This document shows, in pieces, positions 37,571-46,147 of a stretch of 64,000 nucleotides of DNA (positions within the stretch are counted from its first letter, which is position 1; each line of letters starts with the position of its first letter). The position numbers were made by a program, and so were the translations under genes. The stretch lies in assembly GCA_003667865.1 (NCBI GenBank), contig CP033051.1, forward strand, positions 124,001 through 188,000, given 5' to 3'. The stretch comes from Rossellomorea marisflavi. Lineage in GTDB: Bacteria > Bacillota > Bacilli > Bacillales > Bacillaceae_B. The notes beneath the pieces are model-generated. The model ran no database searches and was not told where the DNA came from. It was given only the letters and a program-made list of their open reading frames with translations.

Positions 37571-37622
37571 GTTTCCCTCCATTTTTGATTATCGCTCACG
37601 ATAAAACAAAGCATCAATTCTC

Positions 37623-38072
37623 TCACTTAATTGTGTACTTAAACAAGAACTCTCCATTATTCGGGTCTCTTTCATTCATAAACTTGAACCCTATACTTGT
37701 ATATAAGTTATATGCTAGTTTATTTTCCTCTGTAATACTTAAATATAAAACGTTTATCCCATATTCTTTTGAAACGATATCTATCAGTTGTCGCATCGCC
37801 ATCTTCCCATAGCCTTTGCCTTGATATTTCTCATCTATCATGATTCTATCAATCCATGTATCTTTATTAGGACCAAAAGAACCGTACATAGCAAAACCTA
37901 TAATATCCTCATCACAATAGATAGCTACTGGATGCCATTCCTTATAAGCTTCAGCTTCTTTCAAACATTCATCTACAGTTTCTATAAACTTTTCTTGACC
38001 AGACTTTAATTTTATATTTCTAACTTCATATTCATTAGTATCATCAATATCTTTAAAATTTACGTTACTCAT
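37623..38072 (-). CDS. GNAT acetyltransferase, spermidine/diamine acetyltransferase-like
   Basis: A 149-residue GNAT protein. IDRIMIDEKYQGKGYGKMAM is the acetyl-CoA loop (Q-x-x-G-x-G), and LYLSITEENKLAYNLYTSIGF the final helix-strand pair; the arrangement resembles BltD/PaiA-like polyamine acetyltransferases. GGAGGAC lies 13 bases before the ATG. The acceptor remains unproved. Confidence 0.85.
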   Translation of the reverse strand: MSNVNFKDIDDTNEYEVRNIKLKSGQEKFIETVDECLKEAEAYKEWHPVAIYCDEDIIGFAMYGSFGPNKDTWIDRIMIDEKYQGKGYGKMAMRQLIDIVSKEYGINVLYLSITEENKLAYNLYTSIGFKFMNERDPNNGEFLFKYTIK

Positions 38073-38434
38073 GTTTTACATTGTCCTCCACTATTCAATA
38101 AACGTTATTGAAGATTATGACTTTATTAGTATGTTACTTCAACAAAAAAGCGCCAATCCCCTTCTTGGATCAGCGCCTTAGATAATTTAGCAAGAAATTC
38201 TTATTTAATCTTATTTATATTGTGTAAAAACTAGGGTTGAGTAGTTTATACAGATCATTAACAAAAGGAGTTCCCTTCTAGACAACACCTTTTACTAAAT
38301 ATAGCTTAAGTACATTCTTCACAAATTTTATAATCTATCCGTACCCAAGGAGAGCCCTTTGCAACACTATCTCGTATTGCTTATAAAAACATAGGCATTT
38401 CTCAATAAAACCAAACCATAAGAATAGTATTAAG
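38073..38434. other. Left part of the 38073-38779 gap
   Basis: Holds the hairpin-family copy at 38127-38178 and otherwise AT-rich sequence. No intact gene was found up to the RNase J remnant. Confidence 0.5.
38127..38178 (-). repeat. Terminator-like hairpin family, copy
   Basis: TAGTATGTTACTTCAACA then AAGCGCCAATCC/GGATCAGCGCCT around a CCTTCTT loop, with a T-run on the minus strand; about 80 bp upstream of the start of the GNAT gene at 37623-38072. Confidence 0.7.
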
Positions 38435-38596
38435 GAACTTGTTGTTCATACAATTCAATTCCATTTACAACATAATCCATACCATTATGGTGAACTAAAG
38501 AAGGTAATATTAGATAGTATCGTTCCATTTATTATTGAGAAAACAAATAGACGGCCAATGATTATTCCTATCTTAATGAATGTTAAAGAAGGTTAA
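38435..38596 (+). pseudogene. C-terminal remnant of an RNase J-like gene
   Basis: The plus-strand frame reads ELVVHTIQFHLQHNPYHYGE, LKKVILDSIVPFIIEKTNRR and PMIIPILMNVKEG before TAA. The end pattern (F-x-x-E-K-T-x-R-R-P-M-I-x-P) is the conserved C-terminus of RNase J1/J2. No start or upstream beta-lactamase domain is present; only some 55 codons survive. A strong terminator follows directly. Confidence 0.65.
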
Positions 38597-38602
38597 TATT
38601 CA

Positions 38603-38643
38603 TAGTCCCGAATAGTTTCTGCTCTATTCGGGACTTATTTTTA
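38603..38643 (+). terminator. Rho-independent terminator after the RNase J remnant
   Basis: AGTCCCGAATAG (38604-38615) pairs with CTATTCGGGACT (38624-38635), then T-rich. Confidence 0.88.
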
Positions 38644-38779
38644 CTTCACTAAAATTTGAGCTTAGACTTCTACCCCGATAAAAAAAGTAAACTTCCTAAC
38701 CTATTAGTAAATATTTCAACATTCTTTCTAAATTCTTAATAAAACCACTTCTATCAGTAATACCATGAATTAGAGAAAT

Positions 38780-38974
38780 TCAATCTTTAAATTTTTTTGA
38801 TAATTTATCCACTATGTATCGAGTTTGGACAGTGGAATACAAGACACCTAAAAGAGTCAATATAACTCCACTCACTAATGAAGCTTTTTTTTGCTTATTG
38901 AGAGAATATTGTGTAAACAAATAATGCGTTAATGTGCAAACGATCATAGCAGGTATTAAGAATATAGAGTTCAC
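38780..38974 (-). CDS. Small membrane protein
   Basis: A 64-residue protein starting at GTG 38974 behind AAGGGGGAC. Two hydrophobic helices (FLIPAMIVCTLTHYLF; LVSGVILTLLGVLYSTV) and a basic tail (KLSKKFKD). I do not recognise the family. Confidence 0.5.
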   Translation of the reverse strand: MNSIFLIPAMIVCTLTHYLFTQYSLNKQKKASLVSGVILTLLGVLYSTVQTRYIVDKLSKKFKD

Positions 38975-39366
38975 ATCTTGTCCCCCTTCTACCTATACTA
39001 TTCCAAAGTCATTAGTTTTTATCCGTATCTATATATGCTTTAAGGAATATCAGTAACTAAAGAAATCTACTTTTTAGTAATAGTTAGTCTGCATTTTTAT
39101 GATTAAGGACTTCTTTCTACTTATTAATATTAGGAGCTGTTTGATTCCAATCCATTGACAATTGGAAAACTTTTTTCACGGAACATAACCTGTATTTTTA
39201 AAGCAGTTCAACAATTTCATGCTCTACTCTTGCTAACAATAATCATTTTTCACAACCTCGGATCAACTGCGTAGTAGATTTGTACTGCGCAACAACCGAC
39301 TTTGTTATATTAGTGTTTTTCCTCAAATTAAGGTTAATTAGTTTAACAATGCTATTACTAATATAA
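38975..39366. other. Intergenic region
   Basis: AT-rich, no intact gene and no convincing repeat. It lies between a small membrane-protein gene and the Cys-rich reading frame at 39367. Confidence 0.4.
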
Positions 39367-39564
39367 TCATTTGTTTACTTGATCAGTTTTTTTGTTTATT
39401 TTCCAAATTAAATATTCTGCTTGTAATTGTGAAAAAAATAGCTCCTCAAAACCATGTTTACTAGCCACAATCTCTGTTACTTTTTTTATAGTTTGCCCCC
39501 AATTATAATTGCAATTACCGTTGAAATTACAGTTACAATCGGTGCAGTATATACCATTGGGGCT
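39367..39564 (-). pseudogene. Possible small Cys-rich gene or gene remnant without a start
   Basis: The minus-strand frame is open for 65 codons and has clear protein character: IYCTDCNCNFNGNCNYNWGQ, TIKKVTEIVASKHGFEELFF, SQLQAEYLIWKINKKTDQVN. There are four Cys within about 12 residues, which could bind metal. It has no ATG, GTG or TTG at a sensible place, so it is either a remnant or the second part of a frameshifted gene. Upstream ATGs at about 39568-39572 lie in other frames. Unknown family. Confidence 0.4.
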
Positions 39565-39579
39565 TCATTTTGTCATATC

Positions 39580-40047
39580 CTAACTTTTTTTCACTACTTT
39601 TGCCACACCCAAAGCGTAATGACTCCAAAGAATATTTTCTACTAATTCAGCTTGAGTATCCTCACAATCCACAATAACAATTACTTCTGAATGTTTACCC
39701 TTTAGTAATCTTTTTTTCTTTTTTGAAATCTTTTCCATATAAAGTCGAATAGCCAGTCCTATGATAAATCCAATAAATGCACTAATTAGTCCCCAGTATA
39801 TAGGACCCCATGCTAACTTAAATCCTATACTGGCACCAACTACTGAAAATGCTGTTGCAAGTGCCATGCCAATATCAATTAGAGACGTCCCATCTGAGCG
39901 ATGAATGGTATCAAAAATTTTTCGTTCTTCCGTTCGATTATCAAGAGGAACTACATATATTTTTTCTTTCTTGATACCTTTTTTTTCGAGTGTAGAAATA
40001 GCTAATTCTAAAAAAGAATTATTTTCAAATGTTGAAAATAGTTGCAT
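39580..40047 (-). CDS. Hypothetical protein with two membrane segments
   Basis: A 155-residue protein. The first 60 residues are a soluble alpha/beta unit (FLELAISTLEKKGIKKEKIY, VVPLDNRTEE); two Gly-rich membrane helices (IGMALATAFSVVGASIGFK; GLISAFIGFIIGLAIRLYM) follow; then a basic stretch and a second ferredoxin-like half (EVIVIVDCEDTQAELVENIL). It begins 4 bp after the stop of the IS-split gene (40052), so the two were likely one operon. The insertion now probably reduces its expression. I do not recognise the family. Confidence 0.6.
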   Translation of the reverse strand: MQLFSTFENNSFLELAISTLEKKGIKKEKIYVVPLDNRTEERKIFDTIHRSDGTSLIDIGMALATAFSVVGASIGFKLAWGPIYWGLISAFIGFIIGLAIRLYMEKISKKKKRLLKGKHSEVIVIVDCEDTQAELVENILWSHYALGVAKVVKKS

Positions 40048-40051
40048 TTTA

Positions 40052-40296
40052 TCACTTCACTTTTTGCCCATATAGTATTTTGAAAGAAGGAGATTGATAA
40101 TTTGCCTTTAAAAATTTTCGTTGTTCTCTCTCATAAAGTTTATTGTTTTCAACCGTGTTCATGTATGAGTCAAATACAGAAAAACCATAAATTGAAGGAA
40201 AAAATAAGAGCCACTCAGGTTTTAAAACAGATGTAGCTTCTTGTACCTTTCCTAAAAATAGAAGTGAAATAGCCTCAAGACCATGTGAATAGTAAG
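40052..40296 (-). pseudogene. C-terminal part of the membrane-protein gene split by the IS
   Basis: The minus-strand frame reads YYSHGLEAISLLFLGKVQEA, a WLLFFPSIYGFSVFDSYMNT segment and ends GQKVK at 40052. It joins, in frame, the N-terminal part at 41517-42063 when the IS and one copy of a 3-bp target repeat are removed. It contains a hydrophobic C-terminal segment. See the split-gene finding. Confidence 0.85.
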
Positions 40297-40377
40297 TGGA
40301 TAGTCTACACTTAGTTAGACAGAAAATTTAAGGTCAAGTAGAATTAACTATACTAATCAGTTATGAGGAGAATCTAC

Positions 40378-40662
40378 ATGACAAAAAGAGTACGTCGAAC
40401 ATTTACCGAGGAATTTAAGAAACAGATCGTGCAGCTTCATCTAAGTGGTAAGCCTCGCAAAGATATAATTCGTGAATATGAATTAACCCCTTCTTCACTT
40501 GATAAGTGGATTAGTCAAAGTAAAACCTCCGGTTCCTTCAAAGAAAAGGATAACCTCAGCCCCGAACAGAAAGAGCTACTGGAACTTAGGAAGAGAAATA
40601 AACTATTAGAAATGGAAAATGACATTTTAAAGCAAGCAGCGCTGATACTAGGACGAAAGTAA
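40378..40662 (+). CDS. IS3-family transposase OrfA (helix-turn-helix)
   Basis: A 94-residue protein starting at ATG 40378, behind GAGGAG; an in-frame ATG at 40363 lies upstream of that site. It holds the HTH RRTFTEEFKKQIVQLHLSG...YELTPSSLDKWI and a C-terminal leucine-zipper-like helix (LRKRNKLLEMENDILKQA). It binds the IS ends. OrfB starts 3 bases after its stop in the -1 frame, so a fusion OrfAB would need programmed -1 frameshifting near the GAAAG at 40656-40659; a typical A6G slippery site is not present. Confidence 0.9.
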   Translation: MTKRVRRTFTEEFKKQIVQLHLSGKPRKDIIREYELTPSSLDKWISQSKTSGSFKEKDNLSPEQKELLELRKRNKLLEMENDILKQAALILGRK

Positions 40663-40664
40663 AT

Positions 40665-41498
40665 GTGATTAAAAACAACCAGCACAAATACTCGATATCA
40701 GCAATGTGCAAGGTCCTACAACTCCCTAGGAGTACATATTATTATGAAGCAAAAGAACGAAAGAATGAAGATGATATCACATCAGATGTCATAGAAGTAT
40801 TCCATCAGAGCCGCCAAAATTATGGTACGAGAAAAATAAAGCATGAGCTGAAGAAGCGTGGAAAATTAGTATCTCGTCGTCGAATCGGGAGAATTATGAA
40901 CGAACAAGGACTTGTATCGACTTATACTGTGGCTCAATTTAAACCGCATAATGATAAACCAAACGAGAGTGATCAAGTAAATGAATTAAACCGTGAATTT
41001 TCACAAGAAGAAGAGTTGACTGTCGTGGTGAGCGACTTAACGTATGTAAGAGTCCATAAAAAATGGCATTACATATGTGTATTTATTGATCTCTTTAATC
41101 GGGAAATTATAGGGTTTAGCACAGGTGAGAACAAAGATGCTTTACTAGTTTATCGAGCTCTGTCATCAATTAAAGGTAACTTACATTCCATTCAAATGTT
41201 CCATACGGACCGAGGAAGAGAATTTAAAAACCAGGTCATTGATGAAGCACTAGAAACGTTTAATATCAAACGTTCTCTCAGTTTAAAAGGGTGTCCTTAT
41301 GATAATGCAGTAGCAGAAGCAACATTTAAAATCATCAAAACAGAGTTCGTAAAGAAGCGTCATTTTGATAGTTTAGAAGAGTTACATAGAGAGTTTACAG
41401 ACTATGTGCACTGGTATAACCATCTACGTATCCATGGTACTTTAGACTATTTAAGTCCAGTTGAATACAAACTTACGCACCTTAAGAAAACTGTCTAG
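40665..41498 (+). CDS. IS3-family transposase OrfB (DDE integrase core)
   Basis: A 277-residue protein with an N-terminal HTH_21 domain (KVLQLPRSTYYY...YGTRKIKHELKKRG) and the rve integrase core. The catalytic triad is visible: Asp in VVVSDLTYVRV, Asp in MFHTDRGREF and Glu in AVAEATFKIIKTE. The C-terminal YNHLRIHGTLDYLSPVEY segment is typical. GTG 40665 begins the frame. Length is normal for the IS150 group. Confidence 0.93.
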   Translation: MIKNNQHKYSISAMCKVLQLPRSTYYYEAKERKNEDDITSDVIEVFHQSRQNYGTRKIKHELKKRGKLVSRRRIGRIMNEQGLVSTYTVAQFKPHNDKPNESDQVNELNREFSQEEELTVVVSDLTYVRVHKKWHYICVFIDLFNREIIGFSTGENKDALLVYRALSSIKGNLHSIQMFHTDRGREFKNQVIDEALETFNIKRSLSLKGCPYDNAVAEATFKIIKTEFVKKRHFDSLEELHREFTDYVHWYNHLRIHGTLDYLSPVEYKLTHLKKTV

Positions 41499-41516
41499 TT
41501 TAGTGTTGACAATCCA

Positions 41517-42063
41517 AAGCAAAGATGACCACCCAAATAATAACAAAGAATGCTGTAACGATTCTATGTATATATAGTTGACCAAGACCAGGGACAAATA
41601 GAGACCAAACTAAAGCCATAACAGGATTCCTTTTGTCAAGGTAGTTAATTTCAAGTGCACCTAAACTAAATGAGTTAAATCGATGCTCTTCCCTTTCTGC
41701 TAATAGATAAACTTTATTCATATCAACTGTTGTACGATAACTATCCCAAATTCCAAATAAATATACTGGAATATAAATTAAAAGCCATCTCGTATCCAAT
41801 ACATCTTTTGCCATATCAATTTCGCCTTGAAATGAATAAATCATCGCTAAATTAACATTAGCTTGTACATTTACTATCACTTCCCAAATGAATAAAACAA
41901 AACCACGAAGATATTTAGACAAAAGCAAATGTCCAAATCCTGGGAAAGCAGCACTCCACCAAGCTATGATGTATGGGCTTTTTAAATGGAGTTGTGTAGT
42001 TCCTAATATACTTACATGAGCACTGTATCTTCTTGCTGTATTGTCATTCGTGTAGTTGTTCAT
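41517..42063 (-). pseudogene. N-terminal part of the membrane-protein gene split by the IS
   Basis: About 182 codons from ATG 42063 (AGGTGGCAAG upstream). It has hydrophobic segments at ALVWSLFVPGLGQLYIHRI, FFVIIWVVIFA and, near the start, YIIAWWSAAFPGFGHLLLS. The repeated pattern PG(F/L)G(H/Q)L(L/Y) occurs twice. Past 41517 the frame runs into the IS and stops at 41500. The intact protein would have had 262 residues with about six membrane segments. The twin G-hairpin motif resembles the DUF5683/TM2-type of membrane proteins, but the family is not certain. Confidence 0.85.
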
Positions 42064-42769
42064 ATACTTGCCACCTAATTTAATTACCCTATATTTTACA
42101 ATTAGGTTTCCTCAATTAGTTTTGTTTATTCTAGCTACATTTTCATCATTAAACTGAAGCGATACTTTAGGACATTCTTTTACAAAGTCTTCAAAAAATA
42201 AATACTTTGTTGCATAGTATTTAGTCGAAATACTACAAAACGATCACCCTAAAAAAAGTGACCGTCCCTAATGAATTGTATTTAGTTGCCAGTAGATTTG
42301 TACTACCATGAAAATACATATTTTCATCCTCTGTGGTGTATACCAGTTTTTGCGATACATGGGTGACTGTGCAGCATAGGACTCTGATATTTTTCATCTT
42401 TCGTTTTCAACAAGAATGTGATTTCAATAAGAGAACAGCGGTGCCTTATTAAGATTCGCCCTTGTTATGAAAAAGTGACAACTCTGCCATGTTCAGTGCA
42501 GCCTTAAATTTAACCAACTGACTTGGCGTGCACTCATGGCAATATTCACCCCTTCTCATTTTTAGGAGTTAAGCCACTCTTTGGTAAATGACATTTGGTT
42601 TACCACGCGGTTGTTTGCCAAAGTATATGGATAACAGGTTGATATTCCTGTTCCAGCTCTTTACCGTTTGAATATTCCCTAGTGAGAAATTTAAAGGTAC
42701 AATCCATTGTTGCAGCTTGATAATATTACACTTTTATCTTTATAAACATCTGTTTCCCAATTTGTACAA
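42064..42769. other. Intergenic region with decayed sequence
   Basis: No intact gene. A minus-strand 36-codon ORF at 42449-42559 reads MRRGEYCHECTPSQLVKFKA, then ALNMAELSLFHNKGES; it has no ribosome binding site and may be a remnant. A 23S rRNA-like stretch lies at 42620-42672. Confidence 0.45.
42620..42672 (+). pseudogene. Possible short 23S rRNA-like fragment
   Basis: ATGGATAACAGGTTGATATT (from 42627) followed by CCTGTTCCAGCTCTTTACCG and TTTGA closely resembles the 23S rRNA segment GG(A)CAACAGGTTGATATTCC... that precedes CCACCTC...CACC-TTTGAGC in Bacillus, as I recall it. Similarity is limited to about 50 bases; sequence on both sides does not continue it clearly. No intact rRNA operon is present. 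Confidence 0.4.
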
Positions 42770-43110
42770 TTACCCATCAGTAAGAATAACTTGTAGCCCT
42801 GTATCTTCAACCTTTTCTCCGTTTATTTTTACTCCTTTATTCTACGTGCTTCACTTTTCGAGCTTAATATATTTAGATCTATTAAAATCCCTAAAATTGT
42901 AAATTCAACTACTGGCATCTCATTATGTTTTGTTTTTTTGTAAGACTGATATAAATTGTTGTTCTGCTTTGTTCCGTGATACATCCTAACGATAGTTTTC
43001 CCTAAAAGCCTTTTTTGCATCTCTAGGAAATAGTTCATTTGAATTTATATCAGCTATTACTTTTTCTACTTGTTCAGGAGAGAAGTCCGTGATTGATATA
43101 AGTTGCTGTT
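42770..43110 (-). pseudogene. tyrS: Decayed tyrosyl-tRNA synthetase gene, 3' part
   Basis: Pieces in shifting minus-strand frames give TDFSPEQVEKVIADINSNEL, FPRDAKK, LLGKTIVRMYHGTKQ, EFTILGILIDLNILSSKSEA and GVKINGEKVEDTGLQVILTD. In this order they are the end of the catalytic region and the S4 RNA-binding domain of bacterial TyrRS. At least three frameshifts or indels separate them. The N-terminal catalytic domain, including the HIGH motif, is not found. A functional tyrS must lie elsewhere. Confidence 0.8.
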
Positions 43111-43208
43111 ACAAAAAATAATCCTCAATTTGCCCTTAAATGGATGAAAAAAAACCTCTTGTAATTCCCTCTTATTATTAACAATTCCAACCATTATCGA
43201 GAAATTAA

Positions 43209-43757
43209 TTAATTTCCCCTGTACATCAAATTAATTTGATTCGCTATATACTCAGAACTAAAATGTATACCCTCCCTTATCCACCACAAGATGATTCCTA
43301 CCAAAGAAGCAGTCTTGATATCGATTGAGACATAATCGGCCGGTAATTCCTCCTTTGAGTTCTGCCTTCTAGTTTCCACTAATCTCTTAATCATCAAAAA
43401 CAATTGATCTTCAAACTGATTTCCATTATTTAAAATTGATAAATATTCACGATGATCATACAGATAATTAAGCAATTGTAATAGCTGTTGTTTTTCAGTT
43501 AGATTTTCAACATGGATTAACCCTGTGATTTTTTCTGAAAGCTCATTTACAAGCTCTTCATTTATCTTTGTGAGTAAATCTTCTATGTCATGGTAATGAA
43601 GATAGAACGTTGTGCGATTTAATCCTGCTTCTGCAGCTACTTTTTGAACTGTTAAACTGGAAAGCGATGGATTATCATTTAAAAGTTTAAAGACAGCACT
43701 TTTAAACATTTCTCTTGAACGAACAGCCCGGGGATCTGTTTTTTTATTTTTAGACAT
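43209..43757 (-). CDS. TetR/AcrR-family transcriptional regulator
   Basis: A 182-residue protein with an N-terminal TetR helix-turn-helix (LTVQKVAAEAGLNRTTFYLHY, about residues 35-56) and an all-helical C-terminal ligand/dimer domain of the TetR_C family. AAAGGAG precedes the ATG. It is divergently arranged with the topoisomerase and efflux genes, so it may repress them; the 43758-44032 region is the likely operator area, but I see no perfect palindrome. Confidence 0.88.
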   Translation of the reverse strand: MSKNKKTDPRAVRSREMFKSAVFKLLNDNPSLSSLTVQKVAAEAGLNRTTFYLHYHDIEDLLTKINEELVNELSEKITGLIHVENLTEKQQLLQLLNYLYDHREYLSILNNGNQFEDQLFLMIKRLVETRRQNSKEELPADYVSIDIKTASLVGIILWWIREGIHFSSEYIANQINLMYRGN

Positions 43758-44032
43758 TTCGTACTCCTTTATCGATTAATATATGGTTTTGTCAACATAA
43801 AATATTCATTTGTTGACTAATGGACATTCTCGAAAAAACTGTTCATGGTCAGGAACATAAGTTGTTTGTTACTATAGATTTTATCGACACTGTGTTGATA
43901 AAGCAATGCATTGTTTTAGAACAACGAAGAACTTCCACAGTCGTACTATTCATTACTGTAATAGTTCAAATAAGGATAAAGCAATCCATCATCTATATAC
44001 CTATTACCATCATTCAATTAGGAGGATACAAA

Positions 44033-46111
44033 ATGTCGGACTTTCTAGTAATCGTTGAATCCCCTGCTAAAGCTAAAACAATTGAACGATACCTTGGAAA
44101 GAAATATAAGGTTAAAGCTTCAATGGGGCATATACGCGACTTACCTCGAAGCCAAATGGGCGTTGATACCGAAAACAACTATGAACTTAAATATATAACC
44201 ATCCGTGGTAAAGGACCTGTTTTAAAAGATTTAAAGGCAGCTACAAAAAAAGCAAAAAAAATTTTTCTTGCATCCGATCCTGACCGAGAAGGTGAAGCGA
44301 TTGCCCGTCACTTAGCATACAGTTTGGGTGTTGATATCCATTCAGACTGCCGGGTTGTTTTTAACGAAATTACAGAAGAAGCAATACGAGAATCTTTTAA
44401 GCATCCCCGTCCAATAAACATGGATACAGTTGATGCACAGCAGGCTCGAAGGGTTCTTGACCGCCTTGTTGGTTATAACATCAGTCCCCTTCTTTGGAAA
44501 AAAGTTAAAAAAGGGTTAAGTGCAGGACGGGTTCAATCTGTCGCTGTACGACTAATCATAGATAGGGAACAAGAGGTTAAATCATTTATACCTGAAGAAT
44601 ACTGGACAATTGAAGGAGAATTTATCAAAGAAGGAAATTCCTTCAGCGGCTCATTCAATTCATTAGCAGACGAAGACAAGAAACCTTTGGGTTCTGAACA
44701 CGATGTCCAATCCGTTTTAAAACAAATAACGGATTCCAAGTTCATCGTTACATCAGTGATAAAAAAAGAGCGGAAGCGAAACCCTGCCCTTCCCTTTATA
44801 ACATCTTCCCTGCAGCAGGAAGCCGCAAGAAGGCTTAATTTCAGGACAAAAAAGACAATGATGCTGTCACAGCAGTTATATGAAGGAGTTAATCTCGGCA
44901 AAGAAGGAACGGTTGGTCTTATCACCTATATGAGAACAGACTCCACCCGAATTTCTGAACTAGCGCAAAGTGAAGCGGCAGCCTACATCGCTTCAGAATT
45001 CGGCGAAAACTATTTAAGGAAAGCCAAACAGAAGGAAAAGAAATCCATAAATTCCCAGAATGCTCATGAAGCCATTCGTCCGACCAGTACACTTAGGCAT
45101 CCAAAAGCTCTAAAAGAGATCCTTCCACGAGATCAATACCGTTTATACAAATTGATTTGGGAACGCTTTGTAGCTAGCCAAATGGCAGAGGCAGTAATGG
45201 ATACTATGACAGTTGATTTACAAAATGGGAGCGTTAATTTTCGATCAACTGGTTCAACACTCAAATTTCCAGGCTTCATGAAACTCTATGTGGAAGGATC
45301 CGATGACAAAATCGATGAAAAAGAGACTATCCTTCCCGACCTTAATGAAGGTGATGAAGTGCAGAATAAGACACTGAACCCCAAGCAGCATTTCACTCAG
45401 CCACCGCCTAGATATACGGAAGCAAGGCTTGTCAGGACATTGGAAGAACTGGGAATCGGCCGTCCATCCACCTATGCTCCCACCTTGGATACAATCCAAA
45501 AGCGTGGATATGTCTCGCTTGATAATAAGCGTTTTATTCCAACTGAGATTGGCGAGATCGTTCATAAGGTAATGGAGGAATTCTTCCCTGAAATTATTGA
45601 CGTGGATTTCACAGCACGTTTGGAAAAAGGACTGGATCATATTGAAGAAGGAACAATGGAGTGGATAACTCTTATTGATACCTTTTACAAAGAGTTCCAC
45701 ACTTACTTGGAAACAGCCGAACAGGAAATGGAAAAAATCGAAATTAAAGATGAACCCACCGGTGAAGATTGTGAGAAGTGCGGCAGCCAATTGGTGTTCA
45801 AGATGGGACGTTTCGGAAAATTTATTGCTTGCAGCAATTTTCCCGATTGCAGGAACACGAAACCGATTATTAAGGAAATTGGTGTCACTTGTCCCGAATG
45901 TAGCGAAGGATCAATTGTTGAAAGAAAAAGTAAAAAAAAGAGATTGTTTTATGGCTGCAGCAGGTATCCAGAATGTGAATTTCTCTCTTGGGATAAGCCT
46001 CTTCCAAGAAAATGTCCTAAATGTGAAAAATACCTTGTAGAAAAGAAAGTTAAAAAAGGATTACAAGTTCAATGTATATCCTGTGATTATAATGAAGAAA
46101 AACAAACTTAA
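44033..46111 (+). CDS. Type IA DNA topoisomerase (second topA-like gene)
   Basis: A 692-residue topoisomerase I. The Toprim domain shows [10 protein letters not shown] (Glu) and [12 protein letters not shown] (Asp-x-Asp); the catalytic Tyr is in [12 protein letters not shown]; the C-terminus has three zinc-ribbon repeats ([24 protein letters not shown], each with paired Cys; the last ending CISCDY). It relaxes negatively supercoiled DNA. The start is ATG 44033, behind AGGAGG; the frame is open for 71 codons upstream but without a site. Length equals B. subtilis TopA, but this is not the smf-topA-trmFO locus, so it is probably an additional copy. Confidence 0.93.
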   Translation: MSDFLVIVESPAKAKTIERYLGKKYKVKASMGHIRDLPRSQMGVDTENNYELKYITIRGKGPVLKDLKAATKKAKKIFLASDPDREGEAIARHLAYSLGVDIHSDCRVVFNEITEEAIRESFKHPRPINMDTVDAQQARRVLDRLVGYNISPLLWKKVKKGLSAGRVQSVAVRLIIDREQEVKSFIPEEYWTIEGEFIKEGNSFSGSFNSLADEDKKPLGSEHDVQSVLKQITDSKFIVTSVIKKERKRNPALPFITSSLQQEAARRLNFRTKKTMMLSQQLYEGVNLGKEGTVGLITYMRTDSTRISELAQSEAAAYIASEFGENYLRKAKQKEKKSINSQNAHEAIRPTSTLRHPKALKEILPRDQYRLYKLIWERFVASQMAEAVMDTMTVDLQNGSVNFRSTGSTLKFPGFMKLYVEGSDDKIDEKETILPDLNEGDEVQNKTLNPKQHFTQPPPRYTEARLVRTLEELGIGRPSTYAPTLDTIQKRGYVSLDNKRFIPTEIGEIVHKVMEEFFPEIIDVDFTARLEKGLDHIEEGTMEWITLIDTFYKEFHTYLETAEQEMEKIEIKDEPTGEDCEKCGSQLVFKMGRFGKFIACSNFPDCRNTKPIIKEIGVTCPECSEGSIVERKSKKKRLFYGCSRYPECEFLSWDKPLPRKCPKCEKYLVEKKVKKGLQVQCISCDYNEEKQT

Positions 46112-46147
46112 TGGATTTATGTGAAGTAATATTAAAGGAGATTACCA

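Larger units (their letters stand above)
40297..41516 (+). mobile_element. IS3-family (IS150-like) insertion sequence
   Basis: A 1220-bp element. Imperfect terminal repeats: the left end begins TGGATAGTCTACACTTAG and the right end, reverse-complemented, TGGATTGTCAACACTAAA, both continuing to TAGACAG. It encodes orfA and orfB on one strand in the -1 relation usual for IS3. The flanks are AAG on both sides, a 3-bp target duplication. The element interrupts a membrane-protein gene. Both ORFs look intact, so it may be active. Confidence 0.93.

Noticed and set aside
39454..39645. Hydrophobic plus-strand ORF
   Set aside because: It is the antisense shadow of the Cys-rich frame and the start of the 39580 gene region; no translation signal.
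40656..40662. Classical A6G frameshift site in the IS
   Set aside because: The overlap region has only GAAAG; any -1 frameshift must use a different site, so a fusion product cannot be asserted.
42449..42559. Thirty-six-codon ORF (MRRGEYCHECTPSQ...)
   Set aside because: Too short, without a ribosome binding site and in a decayed spacer; noted only as a possible remnant.
43820..44032. Seventy-one extra N-terminal codons for the topoisomerase
   Set aside because: The extension has no ribosome binding site and no homology to the family, while ATG 44033 has AGGAGG and begins exactly at the Toprim strand.
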